Below are positions 43,620-52,994 of a stretch of DNA of 64,000 nucleotides, piece by piece. The notes below the pieces were generated by a model. It worked only from the letters and a program-made list of their open reading frames with translations. It ran no database searches and was not told the DNA's origin. Source of the DNA: Rhodoferax saidenbachensis (GTDB lineage Bacteria > Pseudomonadota > Gammaproteobacteria > Burkholderiales > Burkholderiaceae_C); contig NZ_CP019239.1 in assembly GCF_001955715.1 (NCBI RefSeq), positions 3,968,001-4,032,000 on the forward strand, written 5' to 3'. Made by a program: the position numbers and the translations under genes. Each line of letters opens with the position of its first letter. Positions within the stretch are counted from its first letter, which is position 1.

Positions 43620-46600
43620 TAAGCCGCGGGCGGTGGGGCCGCCGCTTGCAGGGCTTCCAGCCATTGCTGGGCCGCGGCAGGGTCTGCGAATTGCGGCACC
43701 ACCGTCCCTTCGGGCAGCGTGAATCCCTCTGGCAAGGCCATGCCTTCCGGCAACTTGAGGTTTTGCAGCAGGTTCTCCGGCACATCGAATTTGGGAATAT
43801 TCAGCTCAGGCATGGCAGGTGGCTGGATGGCCGCCAACTCCGACTCCAGCGCCTGCAGGGGATCGGCGGGCAACCCGAGGTCTGCCGCGGTGGGCATTTG
43901 CAACTCCGGTACCGGCGGCAACGACAGACCATCAGCCGATAGTGCGTCTGGCAATCCGCTGGGCAAGCCTTCCGGCATGGCCGGTACAGCGCCCGCCTCT
44001 GCAGCTGTTCCGGCCGCCTGCGCCGGTGCTGTGGTCGACGTACCCGCGGGCGGTGCTGCACCGGGTGCTGCGGCCGCAGGTGCAGCCTTGTCCGCAGCGG
44101 CGGGCTGTGCGGTCGGGCTCGGCGATGCGGTGCCTGCTTGCGTGGCTGGCTCTGCAGGTGCGGGCGGTGTTTCTCCCGCTGGTGGCGCAGCACCGGGAGC
44201 CGCGCTGGCAGATGGGGAAGCTTCCGGAGATGGCGCCTTGGCCGCATCCGCCGGGGCGGCACCGCCTGCGGCGGCTGGCGCTGTTTCAGCAGCGGCACCG
44301 GATGCTCCAGGCGCAGCGCCTGCAGGTGCGGCTTGTGCAGAAGCTTCTTTGGCTGCACCCGCTTCTGATCCGGCCGCTTGACTTCCACCTGCGCCAGGCG
44401 CCGCACCCTCGGCGGCCGCAGGTGCGGCAGCCGCTTGCGCTGCTGCGGCTGCGGCCGCCTTGGATTGGCCGCCCTGGGCGACCACTGCGGCGTCCATCGT
44501 TGCCTCGGCCTTCACCGCTTCGGCCCGCGCCACCTGCGCTTCCTGCTTGGCGCTTTCCACCTTCTTCTTGGCATCGTCTATCAGCGCCTGCCCCTGATCG
44601 CGCAGCTTTTGCGCCTCGGCATACGCCTCTTGCGTCTTCTGGGCCATTTGCTCGGAGGCTTCCTGCGCTTTGGCCTTCAGCGCATCTACCGGTGCTGCCA
44701 CCGACGCCAGACTCTCCTCCATCTTGGCCTGCACCGACTGGGCCGCATCGGCCGCGGGCTGGAAGGCCGCCGTCGCGTCGTCCTTCATGGTCTTGACGGC
44801 ATCCAGTGACTGCGTCATCTGCGAGCTGGGGCCTTCCTTGGCAGAGTTGACCTTGTCGGCCGCGGCCGCGGCTTCGTCGTGGGCTTTTTGCAATGCGTCC
44901 TGTACGGGCTGGCCGGACGACTGCAAGGAGTCTGCTTCAGACGTGGCGGAGTCGGCTGCCTCTTTGGCGCTGGCGCCTGCCTGCTTCATGCTGTCCTGCA
45001 CACCGGACACGGCCTGGCTGGCCTGCTGCAGCATGCTGCGGGCCGATTCCAGCGCGGCGGTGGCTTGGGTCTTGACGCCATCGATACGCGCCTGCAAGCC
45101 GTCGACCTGGCCTTTGGCTGCGTCCAGCGCCGCCTGGCCCTGTTCAGTGAGCCGATCCACCGTGCTCTGGGCCTGCGCCACTCCAGCTTCGAACTGCGCC
45201 GACATACGCACCGCGTCGCCGCTGAGTCCTGCAGCCCGGTCCACCGCGGCCTTGGCCTGGCGCACAACATTACGGGCCTGTGCAAACAGCCCATCCATAA
45301 CCCCCAGCGCCTTTTGCAACTGCACATGGAACTGCTGGCGCAGGTCTTCCGCCATGGCCATCAACTTAGCGGGCGGCTCATGCACTTTGACCTTGAGCAC
45401 ATCAATCTGCTGGTGGACTACACGCATCTGCTGCTTGACCAGGTCCATCGGTGGTTGCATCTGCGCCTGCACTTTGGACACCGCATCCAGCAACTGCGTG
45501 CGCATGGCTTCGATCTTGTCGTGCACCGGCACCACGGCGGTTGCCTTGATCTCAACGACCTTGTCGTGCACCAGCTGGATTTTTTCCAGCGGCTGGGCTG
45601 CGGCCAAAAAGTCGTCGCGGGCCTGGCGCACCTGGGCCAGCAGCGGATCGGGTTGCTGCTTGACCTGCTCCACCACGGTGTGCATCTGCTCGGACACCGT
45701 GTCCATCTGGGCGCTGGCTTGCTGCACGGCGGCCTTCACTTGCTCGAGTACGACGATGACCTGCGCGATGCTCTGGCGCACCAGCTCCACCACCTGCGCC
45801 AGCACGGGTCGCAGACCCTCCACCTGCACAATGGCTTGGTCGAGCAAGCCAATGGAGGTATCACCAGCCGTCTTGACCGTGGTGCGCGCGGTGGCGATGG
45901 TGGTCTTGATGCCGGGGATCATGCCCTTGACGCCCATGAACAACGCGCGCGCCGCCACCATGGCCATGGAACGACTGACATACTTGGTGCAGACTTGGAT
46001 GGCGTTGTCACACAGCGCGTCAGCCTGCTCCATCTCGCGGGCCGCCTGCGCCAGGCTGCGGTCGGCTACCACCATGAACTGGCGTATCGTGTCCTGCACC
46101 TGACCAATGGTCACCTTGGACAGGTCGATCTGCTTCTCCACGATGTCAAACTCTTCCGGCAGGCGGTTCAGCAGTACCTCCAGGTTGTCAATCTCGCGGA
46201 CCACGTCCTGCAGTGCGTCCTGCAAACCATGGATGGCATGGTCCACCGCGGCCACGACCTCGTCCAGGCTGCGCTTGAGATTGGCGACGATGCGCTCCAA
46301 GCGTTGCAACGCCGACTCGATGGCGTCCAGGATGGCGTCCACGGTCTGCGCCACCGTGTCAATTTGCTCGACGACGGTGTCGAGAGCGGACTCCACTTCG
46401 ATCACCGGGTGCAGCACCGCATCGATGAGTTCGTTGATTTTGTCCTTCAGCGTGTCACCCAGGCCGCGCAGCACCTGCAGCTCGGCATCAATGCCACTGA
46501 CAGCCGTGTCCACGCGTTCGACAATGGGGTCCAGCGCACCGCTGACCTCGTCGATCAGCGCGTCGACCTTGCCACGCACATCCTCCACCATGTCACCGAC

Positions 46601-47299
46601 CAGTTGCTCGGTGGCATCCACTTCACTGCGGATGTCGGTGGCCGTGGTGGCGAGATCGGCGTCTGTGTTGTCAATCTCGGTCTGCACACTGCCGACCAAT
46701 TGCTGCACCTGCAGTGCAATCTGGGCCTGGGCCGCAGCAAAATCGGCGGGACGGGTGGTGCGCAGTTGTTGTGCACGTTGCTGCAGTGGTGCGAGTTGGT
46801 CGGCAAAGGCCTTCATGCGCGGCCCCAAGCCACGGGCCTTGTCCATCAGCCCCTGGCCCAAAGCGATCACCGATTCCACGCGTGGCGGAACCGCCGTCAC
46901 GTCTGGACGGATGTCGGCCACGCGTTGTGGCAACCCCTGGGCCATGGTCGCGATGTCCTGCACGTCGGTCGTAACGCCGGCCAGGTTTTCGCCGACCGCG
47001 AGCAGGCGTTCACCCATGTCCTTGAGCTGGTCCGCGACCCCCCGCGCCTCGGCGGGTAGTGATTGCAACGCGGTGAGTAACGGCCCTGCCAGAGCCTGTG
47101 GATTCAGAGTGTCCTGCAAACCCTGGATGGCCTGCGCGATACCGGTGACCTTTTCCACCACCAGGTTGACGGTGTTGGTGGCCTCGTCAATGCCCCCAAC
47201 CACCTCTTCTTCCAGCGTGGCCTTGGCTTTCAGAACCGCATCTACGACCTGGTTGGCGCCTTCTGTGATGGCGTCGGTCGCCTTGGTAACGAGCTGCAT
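43619..47299 (-). CDS. Giant helical coiled-coil protein of unknown function at the end of the T6SS locus
   Basis: 1226 residues, no recognised family. Residues 1 to about 945 are almost wholly amphipathic helix with heptad-like Val/Leu/Ile spacing (e.g. VEQIDTVAQTVDAILDAIES) and Gln-rich stretches; a less polar patch near 443-475 (SMAMVAARALFMGVKGMIPG) could touch a membrane. Residues about 945-1105 are Ala/Pro/Gly low complexity. The end (1106-1226) has Pro-rich repeats including LPEGMALPEGFTLPEG. Only two Cys (about 429, 436) and no signal peptide. It is 12 bases downstream of a 135-residue unknown and on the strand of all tss genes, implying a T6SS role: structural, tethering, or large effector. 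Function not inferred further. Confidence 0.8.
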   Translation of the reverse strand: MQLVTKATDAITEGANQVVDAVLKAKATLEEEVVGGIDEATNTVNLVVEKVTGIAQAIQGLQDTLNPQALAGPLLTALQSLPAEARGVADQLKDMGERLLAVGENLAGVTTDVQDIATMAQGLPQRVADIRPDVTAVPPRVESVIALGQGLMDKARGLGPRMKAFADQLAPLQQRAQQLRTTRPADFAAAQAQIALQVQQLVGSVQTEIDNTDADLATTATDIRSEVDATEQLVGDMVEDVRGKVDALIDEVSGALDPIVERVDTAVSGIDAELQVLRGLGDTLKDKINELIDAVLHPVIEVESALDTVVEQIDTVAQTVDAILDAIESALQRLERIVANLKRSLDEVVAAVDHAIHGLQDALQDVVREIDNLEVLLNRLPEEFDIVEKQIDLSKVTIGQVQDTIRQFMVVADRSLAQAAREMEQADALCDNAIQVCTKYVSRSMAMVAARALFMGVKGMIPGIKTTIATARTTVKTAGDTSIGLLDQAIVQVEGLRPVLAQVVELVRQSIAQVIVVLEQVKAAVQQASAQMDTVSEQMHTVVEQVKQQPDPLLAQVRQARDDFLAAAQPLEKIQLVHDKVVEIKATAVVPVHDKIEAMRTQLLDAVSKVQAQMQPPMDLVKQQMRVVHQQIDVLKVKVHEPPAKLMAMAEDLRQQFHVQLQKALGVMDGLFAQARNVVRQAKAAVDRAAGLSGDAVRMSAQFEAGVAQAQSTVDRLTEQGQAALDAAKGQVDGLQARIDGVKTQATAALESARSMLQQASQAVSGVQDSMKQAGASAKEAADSATSEADSLQSSGQPVQDALQKAHDEAAAAADKVNSAKEGPSSQMTQSLDAVKTMKDDATAAFQPAADAAQSVQAKMEESLASVAAPVDALKAKAQEASEQMAQKTQEAYAEAQKLRDQGQALIDDAKKKVESAKQEAQVARAEAVKAEATMDAAVVAQGGQSKAAAAAAAQAAAAPAAAEGAAPGAGGSQAAGSEAGAAKEASAQAAPAGAAPGASGAAAETAPAAAGGAAPADAAKAPSPEASPSASAAPGAAPPAGETPPAPAEPATQAGTASPSPTAQPAAADKAAPAAAAPGAAPPAGTSTTAPAQAAGTAAEAGAVPAMPEGLPSGLPDALSADGLSLPPVPELQMPTAADLGLPADPLQALESELAAIQPPAMPELNIPKFDVPENLLQNLKLPEGMALPEGFTLPEGTVVPQFADPAAAQQWLEALQAAAPPPAA

Positions 47300-47311
47300 G
47301 GCGGGTTACTG

Positions 47312-47719
47312 TCAGAGTGCGTCCAGTGTCTTCTTGACGTTGCCGCCTGCCTCCGTCATGGCTTCTTCGATCTTCGGAATCTGCAGAGGGGCAGGTTCCA
47401 GCGATACCCCGGCCTGATCAACGCCGCCAATGGAGACATCGATCTGCGCTAGCGTCTGGTCAATCTCTGGAAGCACCTGGGCATTTTGGAGCTGCACCTC
47501 TTCCAGTATGGGCAGCAACGGGGCGATGGGAGGCTTGTCTGGCAAGGTGTTCAGATTCACTGGGGGTGTCTGTGCCTCAGGTCCCGCTTCGGCAGCCGGG
47601 GGCTCTGGCCAGCCGGGCAGCATGTGGGATGGCACACCCTGAAGACCCGAAGCAGCCGTCGGCATTTGACCCGCCAGAAACTGGCGCATCAGCTGAATCA
47701 CTTCGGCATCAGACAGCAT
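47312..47719 (-). CDS. Hypothetical 135-residue protein of the T6SS locus
   Basis: Not recognised. Starts MLSDAEVIQLMRQFLAGQM, has a Pro-rich middle (PGWPEPPAAEAGPEAQTPP) and a helical, acidic C-terminal half (PILEEVQLQNAQVLPEIDQT). Soluble, with no Cys and no signal. It lies between tssA and the giant helical protein with gaps of 26 and 12 bases, so it may be a chaperone or adaptor for its neighbour; that is inference from position only. Confidence 0.7.
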   Translation of the reverse strand: MLSDAEVIQLMRQFLAGQMPTAASGLQGVPSHMLPGWPEPPAAEAGPEAQTPPVNLNTLPDKPPIAPLLPILEEVQLQNAQVLPEIDQTLAQIDVSIGGVDQAGVSLEPAPLQIPKIEEAMTEAGGNVKKTLDAL

Positions 47720-47745
47720 GGCGAGATGTCCTGGTCAACGCGCCT

Positions 47746-48894
47746 TCACGCGCGCGGTTCCTTGATGCCGAGCAATGAGAAAAACCGTTTGATGTCACCT
47801 TCTTCGCGCACAATTTCCTGCATCAGGTCCACCAGAGACATCCGTCCCCAGCTCACTGCACGTTTGATCAGGTAAGGCGTGGGGCTGTGTGGTTCCGTCT
47901 TGAGCAGGTACTGCGCAGCGGCTTCCAGCATGTGATAGGCATCTTCGCGACTGTTGATGGGTCCCATGGCGTAATCACTTTCTCTGGATGAAGTGGCTGT
48001 CGGCTCGGTTATGTCGTTGTTTGTGACTTTCACCGGAGCACTCGATCCCACTGCCTGTGGCTCGACGGGAACTGGGCTGGGCTTGGGCTGCGCAGCCACA
48101 GGCGCGCGACCGTCAATCAGGGTATCGCAGACGCGCTGAATGCGCAGCAATGTCTCATGCACTTTGGCCACACTGGGGGCCCGCATTCCCATTTTTTCAT
48201 TGAGGGCCTCGGAGAATGCTTCCCAAGCCGTCGCACTGGCGCCCAGCAGATTTTTATTGGCAATCAGAATCTGCAGGTTGTCATTGTGGGTACCCGCCAC
48301 GATTTCGGAACGTGTCGGGATGGGACTGATATTGGCCGCCGCTGACTTTTTGGTTTCGGGCTTGCGGTTTTCCAGCGCTAAGGCCTGGTCCCAATCAAAC
48401 GCACAGACAGTGCTTGGCATGCGTTCGGGCAGCCTCATCAGCGACACATGCAACATCAAGACCAGCGGAAGGTTTTCATTGATCCAGAAGAATGGCGCAG
48501 CGCGAGCCTCATCGTCGTCCGCCTCGATCTGCGGGTGCGCGGTATCCCAGTGCCGCTCCACCAGCCCTGTGAGCAGTGCCACCGCTGCATTGAACCCCGC
48601 CAACTGGTACTGGTGTATCCACGCCTCGCACAGCCATGCAGCCACCTGGAAGTCTTTGGATCGCGAACGCAACATGGAAGCCGCATTTTCCGCAACCGCA
48701 CGCCAGTCAGCTTTTTTGATCGGCCGCTCCCACTCGCGCATGGGCAGTCGGGCGTCTTCTTCTTCGCGTGCATCGCGAATGGCCATGTACTGCGGGTCAT
48801 ACCGCATCGATGGGCCCGCTGGAAGATCGCCGGCTATGGGCTGCAGCAGGGCTTCAATATCGGGTTGGAAATCGGTAAACAGGTCCATGCGCAT
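47746..48894 (-). CDS. tssA: Type VI secretion protein TssA (ImpA family)
   Basis: Baseplate/tail-cap assembly factor. 382 residues from MRMDLFTDFQPDIEALLQPI. The ImpA_N domain spans about 8-120 (IAGDLPAGPSMRYDPQYMAI, REWERPIKKADWRAVAENA, DFQVAAWLCEAWIHQYQLAG). A variable Pro-rich linker follows, and the C-terminal helical part ends SPTPYLIKRAVSWGRMSLVD, typical of VasJ/TssA proteins. The ATG is 4 bases after the tssM stop; a second ATG two codons on is also possible. Confidence 0.88.
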   Translation of the reverse strand: MRMDLFTDFQPDIEALLQPIAGDLPAGPSMRYDPQYMAIRDAREEEDARLPMREWERPIKKADWRAVAENAASMLRSRSKDFQVAAWLCEAWIHQYQLAGFNAAVALLTGLVERHWDTAHPQIEADDDEARAAPFFWINENLPLVLMLHVSLMRLPERMPSTVCAFDWDQALALENRKPETKKSAAANISPIPTRSEIVAGTHNDNLQILIANKNLLGASATAWEAFSEALNEKMGMRAPSVAKVHETLLRIQRVCDTLIDGRAPVAAQPKPSPVPVEPQAVGSSAPVKVTNNDITEPTATSSRESDYAMGPINSREDAYHMLEAAAQYLLKTEPHSPTPYLIKRAVSWGRMSLVDLMQEIVREEGDIKRFFSLLGIKEPRA

Positions 48895-48898
48895 ATTG

Positions 48899-51800
48899 CT
48901 ATGGTTTGCTGAATTCAGGGGCGCGCGACGGGAACGTTCCAGGCCAGGCGAGTGGTGTGCGTTTGCCAACCGCTGAGAGCGTGAAGCGCAGGAACACCCG
49001 GGCGCGCACATCCGGTTGCCCACTTTTGCCAAGCTCAGTACCCGTCCCCATGGGGAACTCCATGCGCAACAACTGCGTGCGTCCATCGGAACGTGCGCCG
49101 GTGTCAGCCTCACGCTGGCTCTTGATCATGCGCAACAGAGACCAGGTATCGGTAAATCGATAAATCACCGACTTGCCGTCCACACTCATATAGGGCTGCT
49201 GTGGATCTGCAAACACGTTGCCCGGCGCATCCTTGGCCACCCGCAGAGTGAGCGTGACGGGCATCCCGGGTTCCCAACGCAGCGCGCGGGGTGGATCCCG
49301 GAATCGGAGCGTCTGGGGACCTATTTCCAGCGCCCAATCGATCACCTTGTTGCCATCCAGCTCAGCGCCCTGATTGACGCGGAATTCGGCAGCGATGTCA
49401 TACCCCGCCACGACACCGTCTTCCACAGGATAAAGCGGCGCCATGAAAACGCGGGCACGTTCGTACTGGTCAGAAAACCTGCGCATTTCCTGCGTGTGTG
49501 CCAAAGATTGTTTGTCCAGAGGTGACGTTTTGAGGACACGCGCCATCTTGTCAGAACTACGGAACAGTTGCCCGACATCGTCAAAATCAGCGTCGATCAA
49601 ATCCTTGCCATTGGACACGGCAAACGGTGGGCGTCCAGCAAGAAGTCGATTGAAGTTGTAGGCAAAGTCAGACCACAACTCCTGCTGCTCGGTGTAGCGC
49701 AGGTCCGTGCATCGTTTGAGTAACGCGGTGTAGACCTGAAGGTGCCGTATTGCAAAATAATCTGTCGGTCGTTTGGACGGCGCTTTGGTGGCCAGTTTTT
49801 CGGCACAGGTATAACGATCTACGTCCACGCCAACCGTCATGAGGAATTGCTCATACGCGTTCAAGCTGCTGTTTGCATTCTTGGTGCGGTAACGCTCGAC
49901 TTCGCGGTTGATCGCTTGCCAGCGCGTTGCCAGTTGCCCCTCGGCAGCGGCTTTGTCCAATGAATTTAGGTACACCTCGGCTTGCCGTCCCAGTGTCTCC
50001 ACGCGGCTGAATTGTTGGGCCAGATACTGCGTCATGGCCTGCCCGTCCGTCACGCCAAGGGCCTGCAGCAGGGGACCTTGGTCGCCCGTCCAATAGGAGA
50101 AGTCTCGCCCTCTGATCGCGTACAAATCAAATTGATTGAGACTGGAATCCAGTTGCCGTAATCGTGCCTGGGCATCTTGGGAAAGCAGTTGCTGAATACC
50201 ATCGGCAACCCGATAGAAGCCCAACTCTGTAAAGAAGCCCTGAAGCTTGGCCAGCCTGCCACGCGCAGCTTCAAACGTCATCGCATCCGTCGCACTGGCC
50301 GGATCCACACGTCCGCTGATACCCAGTGCGGCCACGACTTTGTCATTGCCCAAGCGGCCAAACTGGTCATTCACAAAGGTGACAACACTGGGGCGCGCTT
50401 CCGGAGGGAATTTGACCAGCGATTCATTCATGAAGCGTTTCTGCTCATCGACCAAGGCCAGTGCCTGGTCCAGCTTGGCCGTGTCCCACGTCAGGATGCC
50501 CAGTGTGGGCATTTCCGGAATTTCACGATCGCTGGTCGCGACCATGAACGGTTGTGCCAACAAGCCGGTCACTGCGTCGCGCAACGCAAGGCGTTCGGGC
50601 GAGAGCAGGAAGCGCGATTCCTTATCTTGCCAAATGATGCCGCTATGGCCTTCTGCATTAAAGCGGCTCGAAAATTCGGCACTGAACTTCACAAATTCGC
50701 TATTGGCATATTGATTGACCTGGTCTGCGGCTTCCGGGCCCAACAAACGGTCTGACTCCGTAATGCGCGCCATCACCTTGTCATAGGAAGTCCCCAGCTC
50801 CAAGGAAGGCTTGTGCATCCATTCACCACGCCCCGCTGCGAGCAAGCTCTCCTGGCTTCGCATGAGGGAGAGAATTTCCTTGTACCCGGCCACAGCCTGC
50901 GCATAACCGATGGGACGTGAGTCGGTAGACAGCAGTCTGTTAGTCAGGGCAGCTAACTGCCTTTCCAGCACCAGCAGATCATTGTTCACAAAAACACGTT
51001 GATCTAATGTTCCCATGCCTTTGGCCAATGAGCAGCGTACCGCGTGCCGAATGTGGTTCACACTCAGTGCCGCCATGCCGGCCGACGCGTTGGCTTCGTT
51101 GCCACGGAAGAAGCGGATGCTCTGGGAAATATTGCCTGGCAATTCCGTGCCTAGGGTGTACTTCACCAACAGGCGCAGGTCATCCGCGCTATTGGCGTCG
51201 GCTTGCTGAAGCCGCTGCATGGCCCCAATGGCTTGTTCAAGCTGCTCAACCTGTGACAAGTACTGCTGCACAGCGGCGAACTCAGGTGTGCTCTCTATGG
51301 CCAGCGTGGGCACATGCGTTGCCCCCTGCTCAACCCGAGGCCCCATGCAAAAGCCGCCAATAATCAACTCGGATGTGCTCTCATCCTGCTCCACCCCGGT
51401 CAATTCAGACGCACGTGCATACAGTTCGCGCCGCAAAGTGCCAATGGCAATCTCGCCGAACTCCCGCTCCACACGCTCTACAACGCGGGTGTCGAGGTTA
51501 TTCCAGTATGACCAGGACCCGGGCATCAGCACGGCCCAGGTTTTCTCGGCGCCCAGGTTTTCTATCGCACTGAGCAAGGCCAGTGTTTTGGCCTTGTACC
51601 ACTCCGGAGGGATGGCCGTACCACGGCTCATCATCTGATTGCGGTACTGGTTGTCCACCTCAATCTGCTTGAGCATCTTGGCGATGTCAGGGTTACGGTT
51701 GCTGAGCTGCACAGTAGCAACTACCAGACCGATACTCCAGCCACCCAAAAGCACAACGGCCGCCACCCGGGCAACACGTGACAGCATCGGGCGTGTCAGT

Positions 51801-52960
51801 TGTTGACGCGACGGCCTTGCAAGACCGTACTCAAGGAAAATTTTCTTTTCGAAAAGATCACGCAAGAATGCGGGCTCTTGCATGAGCTGGGACACCAGAT
51901 CACTTGCATCCGGTATTCCGTCAGACGCTTCCTGAGCGACATCCTGTTCGCCAGCAAGCGCGGTTCTCGCAGCCAAGCTGCTGTCCCCGGTAAAGTAGAT
52001 TCCACGGAAGAAAAATGGCTCGTGATAGGCGCTGGGCCGCATCAACTCATCTGCGTAGGCCTGCAACTGGCTGCGCAGGGCGTCAACACGATTGGGCAAC
52101 AGGAAGAAGCTGCTCGAGTCCACCGCCCCCTTATTCGACGCGAAGAGTTCTGCTGTGGTGTCAGAAATGGTATGAACCACACTGTTCATGGCCTCGCCAA
52201 TCCAGGAGCCCTGGTAGGTGGTGGACAAGTCATACGGCGATGACCACCCCAACATGCCAGCACGCATCGTTTCAGGGAGGGCACGCGAGAATGCTGAAAA
52301 GCCTTCGATTTTTTCGCATCCGGACACCGTCACGTAAACGGCGAAACGCATGGCGAAGCGGTTTTGCGCAAGCCAGAGGCGACGGTGGGCCAGACGCGCC
52401 AGCTTGACAAACTCGAGAGTGGAATCAGGGCTATTGTCCAACAGCATCTCTGCGGGGACAGTAATCACCACCGAGTCAAAAGGACGCTGCGGCCGGTAAT
52501 TGCGACACAGGCCCAAAAACTCATCCCAAGGTTTCTCCGCCGCATTTTCGTCATCCGGAGAGCCCAAATACGCCCCCTGCATTTCGACCACAACGCCTTT
52601 GTCGAAAAAATGCCAGGATATGCCCTGGGTCGTTGCCGCCGATGCGGCCTCGGAGCTGAGTGCGCTGGGTACACCGGATTGCTCAATCGGCAGGTTCCGT
52701 TGTCCCATTCCTTCATTGAGCACCAAAACCCAGGGAATTCCGTACCGCTCGGAGCGCGCGGCAATATTTCCCTCAATGAGCTCTACCGCCTGGCGAAAGG
52801 AGTTACGAAGCGAGTCAAACCGGAGTTTGATCAATTTGGGGTCGGTGCCGGGCTTCGCAGCGGATGCCCGCGTCGCGAAGTAGAACACGACCCCCAGACC
52901 CAGCAAGGCCAGAACAATCAGGATGGCAACGGCAATTAGAAACCTGTCGTCGGTCAGCAT
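48899..52960 (-). CDS. tssM: Type VI secretion membrane protein TssM (IcmF), NTPase motifs lost
   Basis: Inner-membrane/periplasmic core of the T6SS membrane complex. 1353 residues from MLTDDRFLIAVAILIVLALL; the next upstream start is TTG and less likely. One N-terminal helix (7-29), a cytoplasmic domain, a second helix (about 393-418), then a large periplasmic region. At the place of the Walker A motif (usually GPPGSGKT after PW.LV) it reads PWVLVLNEGMGQRN, and DTAGRY is replaced by EMQGAY, so nucleotide hydrolysis is unlikely. IcmF-related C-terminal features (FRDPPRALRWEPGMPVTLTL) are kept. tssL is 34 bases upstream. Confidence 0.9.
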   Translation of the reverse strand: MLTDDRFLIAVAILIVLALLGLGVVFYFATRASAAKPGTDPKLIKLRFDSLRNSFRQAVELIEGNIAARSERYGIPWVLVLNEGMGQRNLPIEQSGVPSALSSEAASAATTQGISWHFFDKGVVVEMQGAYLGSPDDENAAEKPWDEFLGLCRNYRPQRPFDSVVITVPAEMLLDNSPDSTLEFVKLARLAHRRLWLAQNRFAMRFAVYVTVSGCEKIEGFSAFSRALPETMRAGMLGWSSPYDLSTTYQGSWIGEAMNSVVHTISDTTAELFASNKGAVDSSSFFLLPNRVDALRSQLQAYADELMRPSAYHEPFFFRGIYFTGDSSLAARTALAGEQDVAQEASDGIPDASDLVSQLMQEPAFLRDLFEKKIFLEYGLARPSRQQLTRPMLSRVARVAAVVLLGGWSIGLVVATVQLSNRNPDIAKMLKQIEVDNQYRNQMMSRGTAIPPEWYKAKTLALLSAIENLGAEKTWAVLMPGSWSYWNNLDTRVVERVEREFGEIAIGTLRRELYARASELTGVEQDESTSELIIGGFCMGPRVEQGATHVPTLAIESTPEFAAVQQYLSQVEQLEQAIGAMQRLQQADANSADDLRLLVKYTLGTELPGNISQSIRFFRGNEANASAGMAALSVNHIRHAVRCSLAKGMGTLDQRVFVNNDLLVLERQLAALTNRLLSTDSRPIGYAQAVAGYKEILSLMRSQESLLAAGRGEWMHKPSLELGTSYDKVMARITESDRLLGPEAADQVNQYANSEFVKFSAEFSSRFNAEGHSGIIWQDKESRFLLSPERLALRDAVTGLLAQPFMVATSDREIPEMPTLGILTWDTAKLDQALALVDEQKRFMNESLVKFPPEARPSVVTFVNDQFGRLGNDKVVAALGISGRVDPASATDAMTFEAARGRLAKLQGFFTELGFYRVADGIQQLLSQDAQARLRQLDSSLNQFDLYAIRGRDFSYWTGDQGPLLQALGVTDGQAMTQYLAQQFSRVETLGRQAEVYLNSLDKAAAEGQLATRWQAINREVERYRTKNANSSLNAYEQFLMTVGVDVDRYTCAEKLATKAPSKRPTDYFAIRHLQVYTALLKRCTDLRYTEQQELWSDFAYNFNRLLAGRPPFAVSNGKDLIDADFDDVGQLFRSSDKMARVLKTSPLDKQSLAHTQEMRRFSDQYERARVFMAPLYPVEDGVVAGYDIAAEFRVNQGAELDGNKVIDWALEIGPQTLRFRDPPRALRWEPGMPVTLTLRVAKDAPGNVFADPQQPYMSVDGKSVIYRFTDTWSLLRMIKSQREADTGARSDGRTQLLRMEFPMGTGTELGKSGQPDVRARVFLRFTLSAVGKRTPLAWPGTFPSRAPEFSKP

Positions 52961-52994
52961 AGGTTCTCTCGCTCGATGCAATCAAATGTGCAGT

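Noticed and set aside
44400..44700. CRISPR-like or tandem DNA repeats in the Ala/Pro-rich region
   Set aside because: The repetition is at the codon level (Ala, Pro, Gly runs) without spaced identical units.
44879..47059. 726-residue plus-strand open frame opposite the giant helical protein
   Set aside because: Regular codon bias of the helical protein keeps the antisense frame open; the frame has no start context, family or conserved motif. The minus-strand choice is supported by strand continuity with the tss genes.
43619..47299. Methyl-accepting chemotaxis protein or prophage tape-measure protein
   Set aside because: There is no HAMP or MCP signalling hairpin, no periplasmic sensor and no phage structural genes nearby; helical content alone is not enough.
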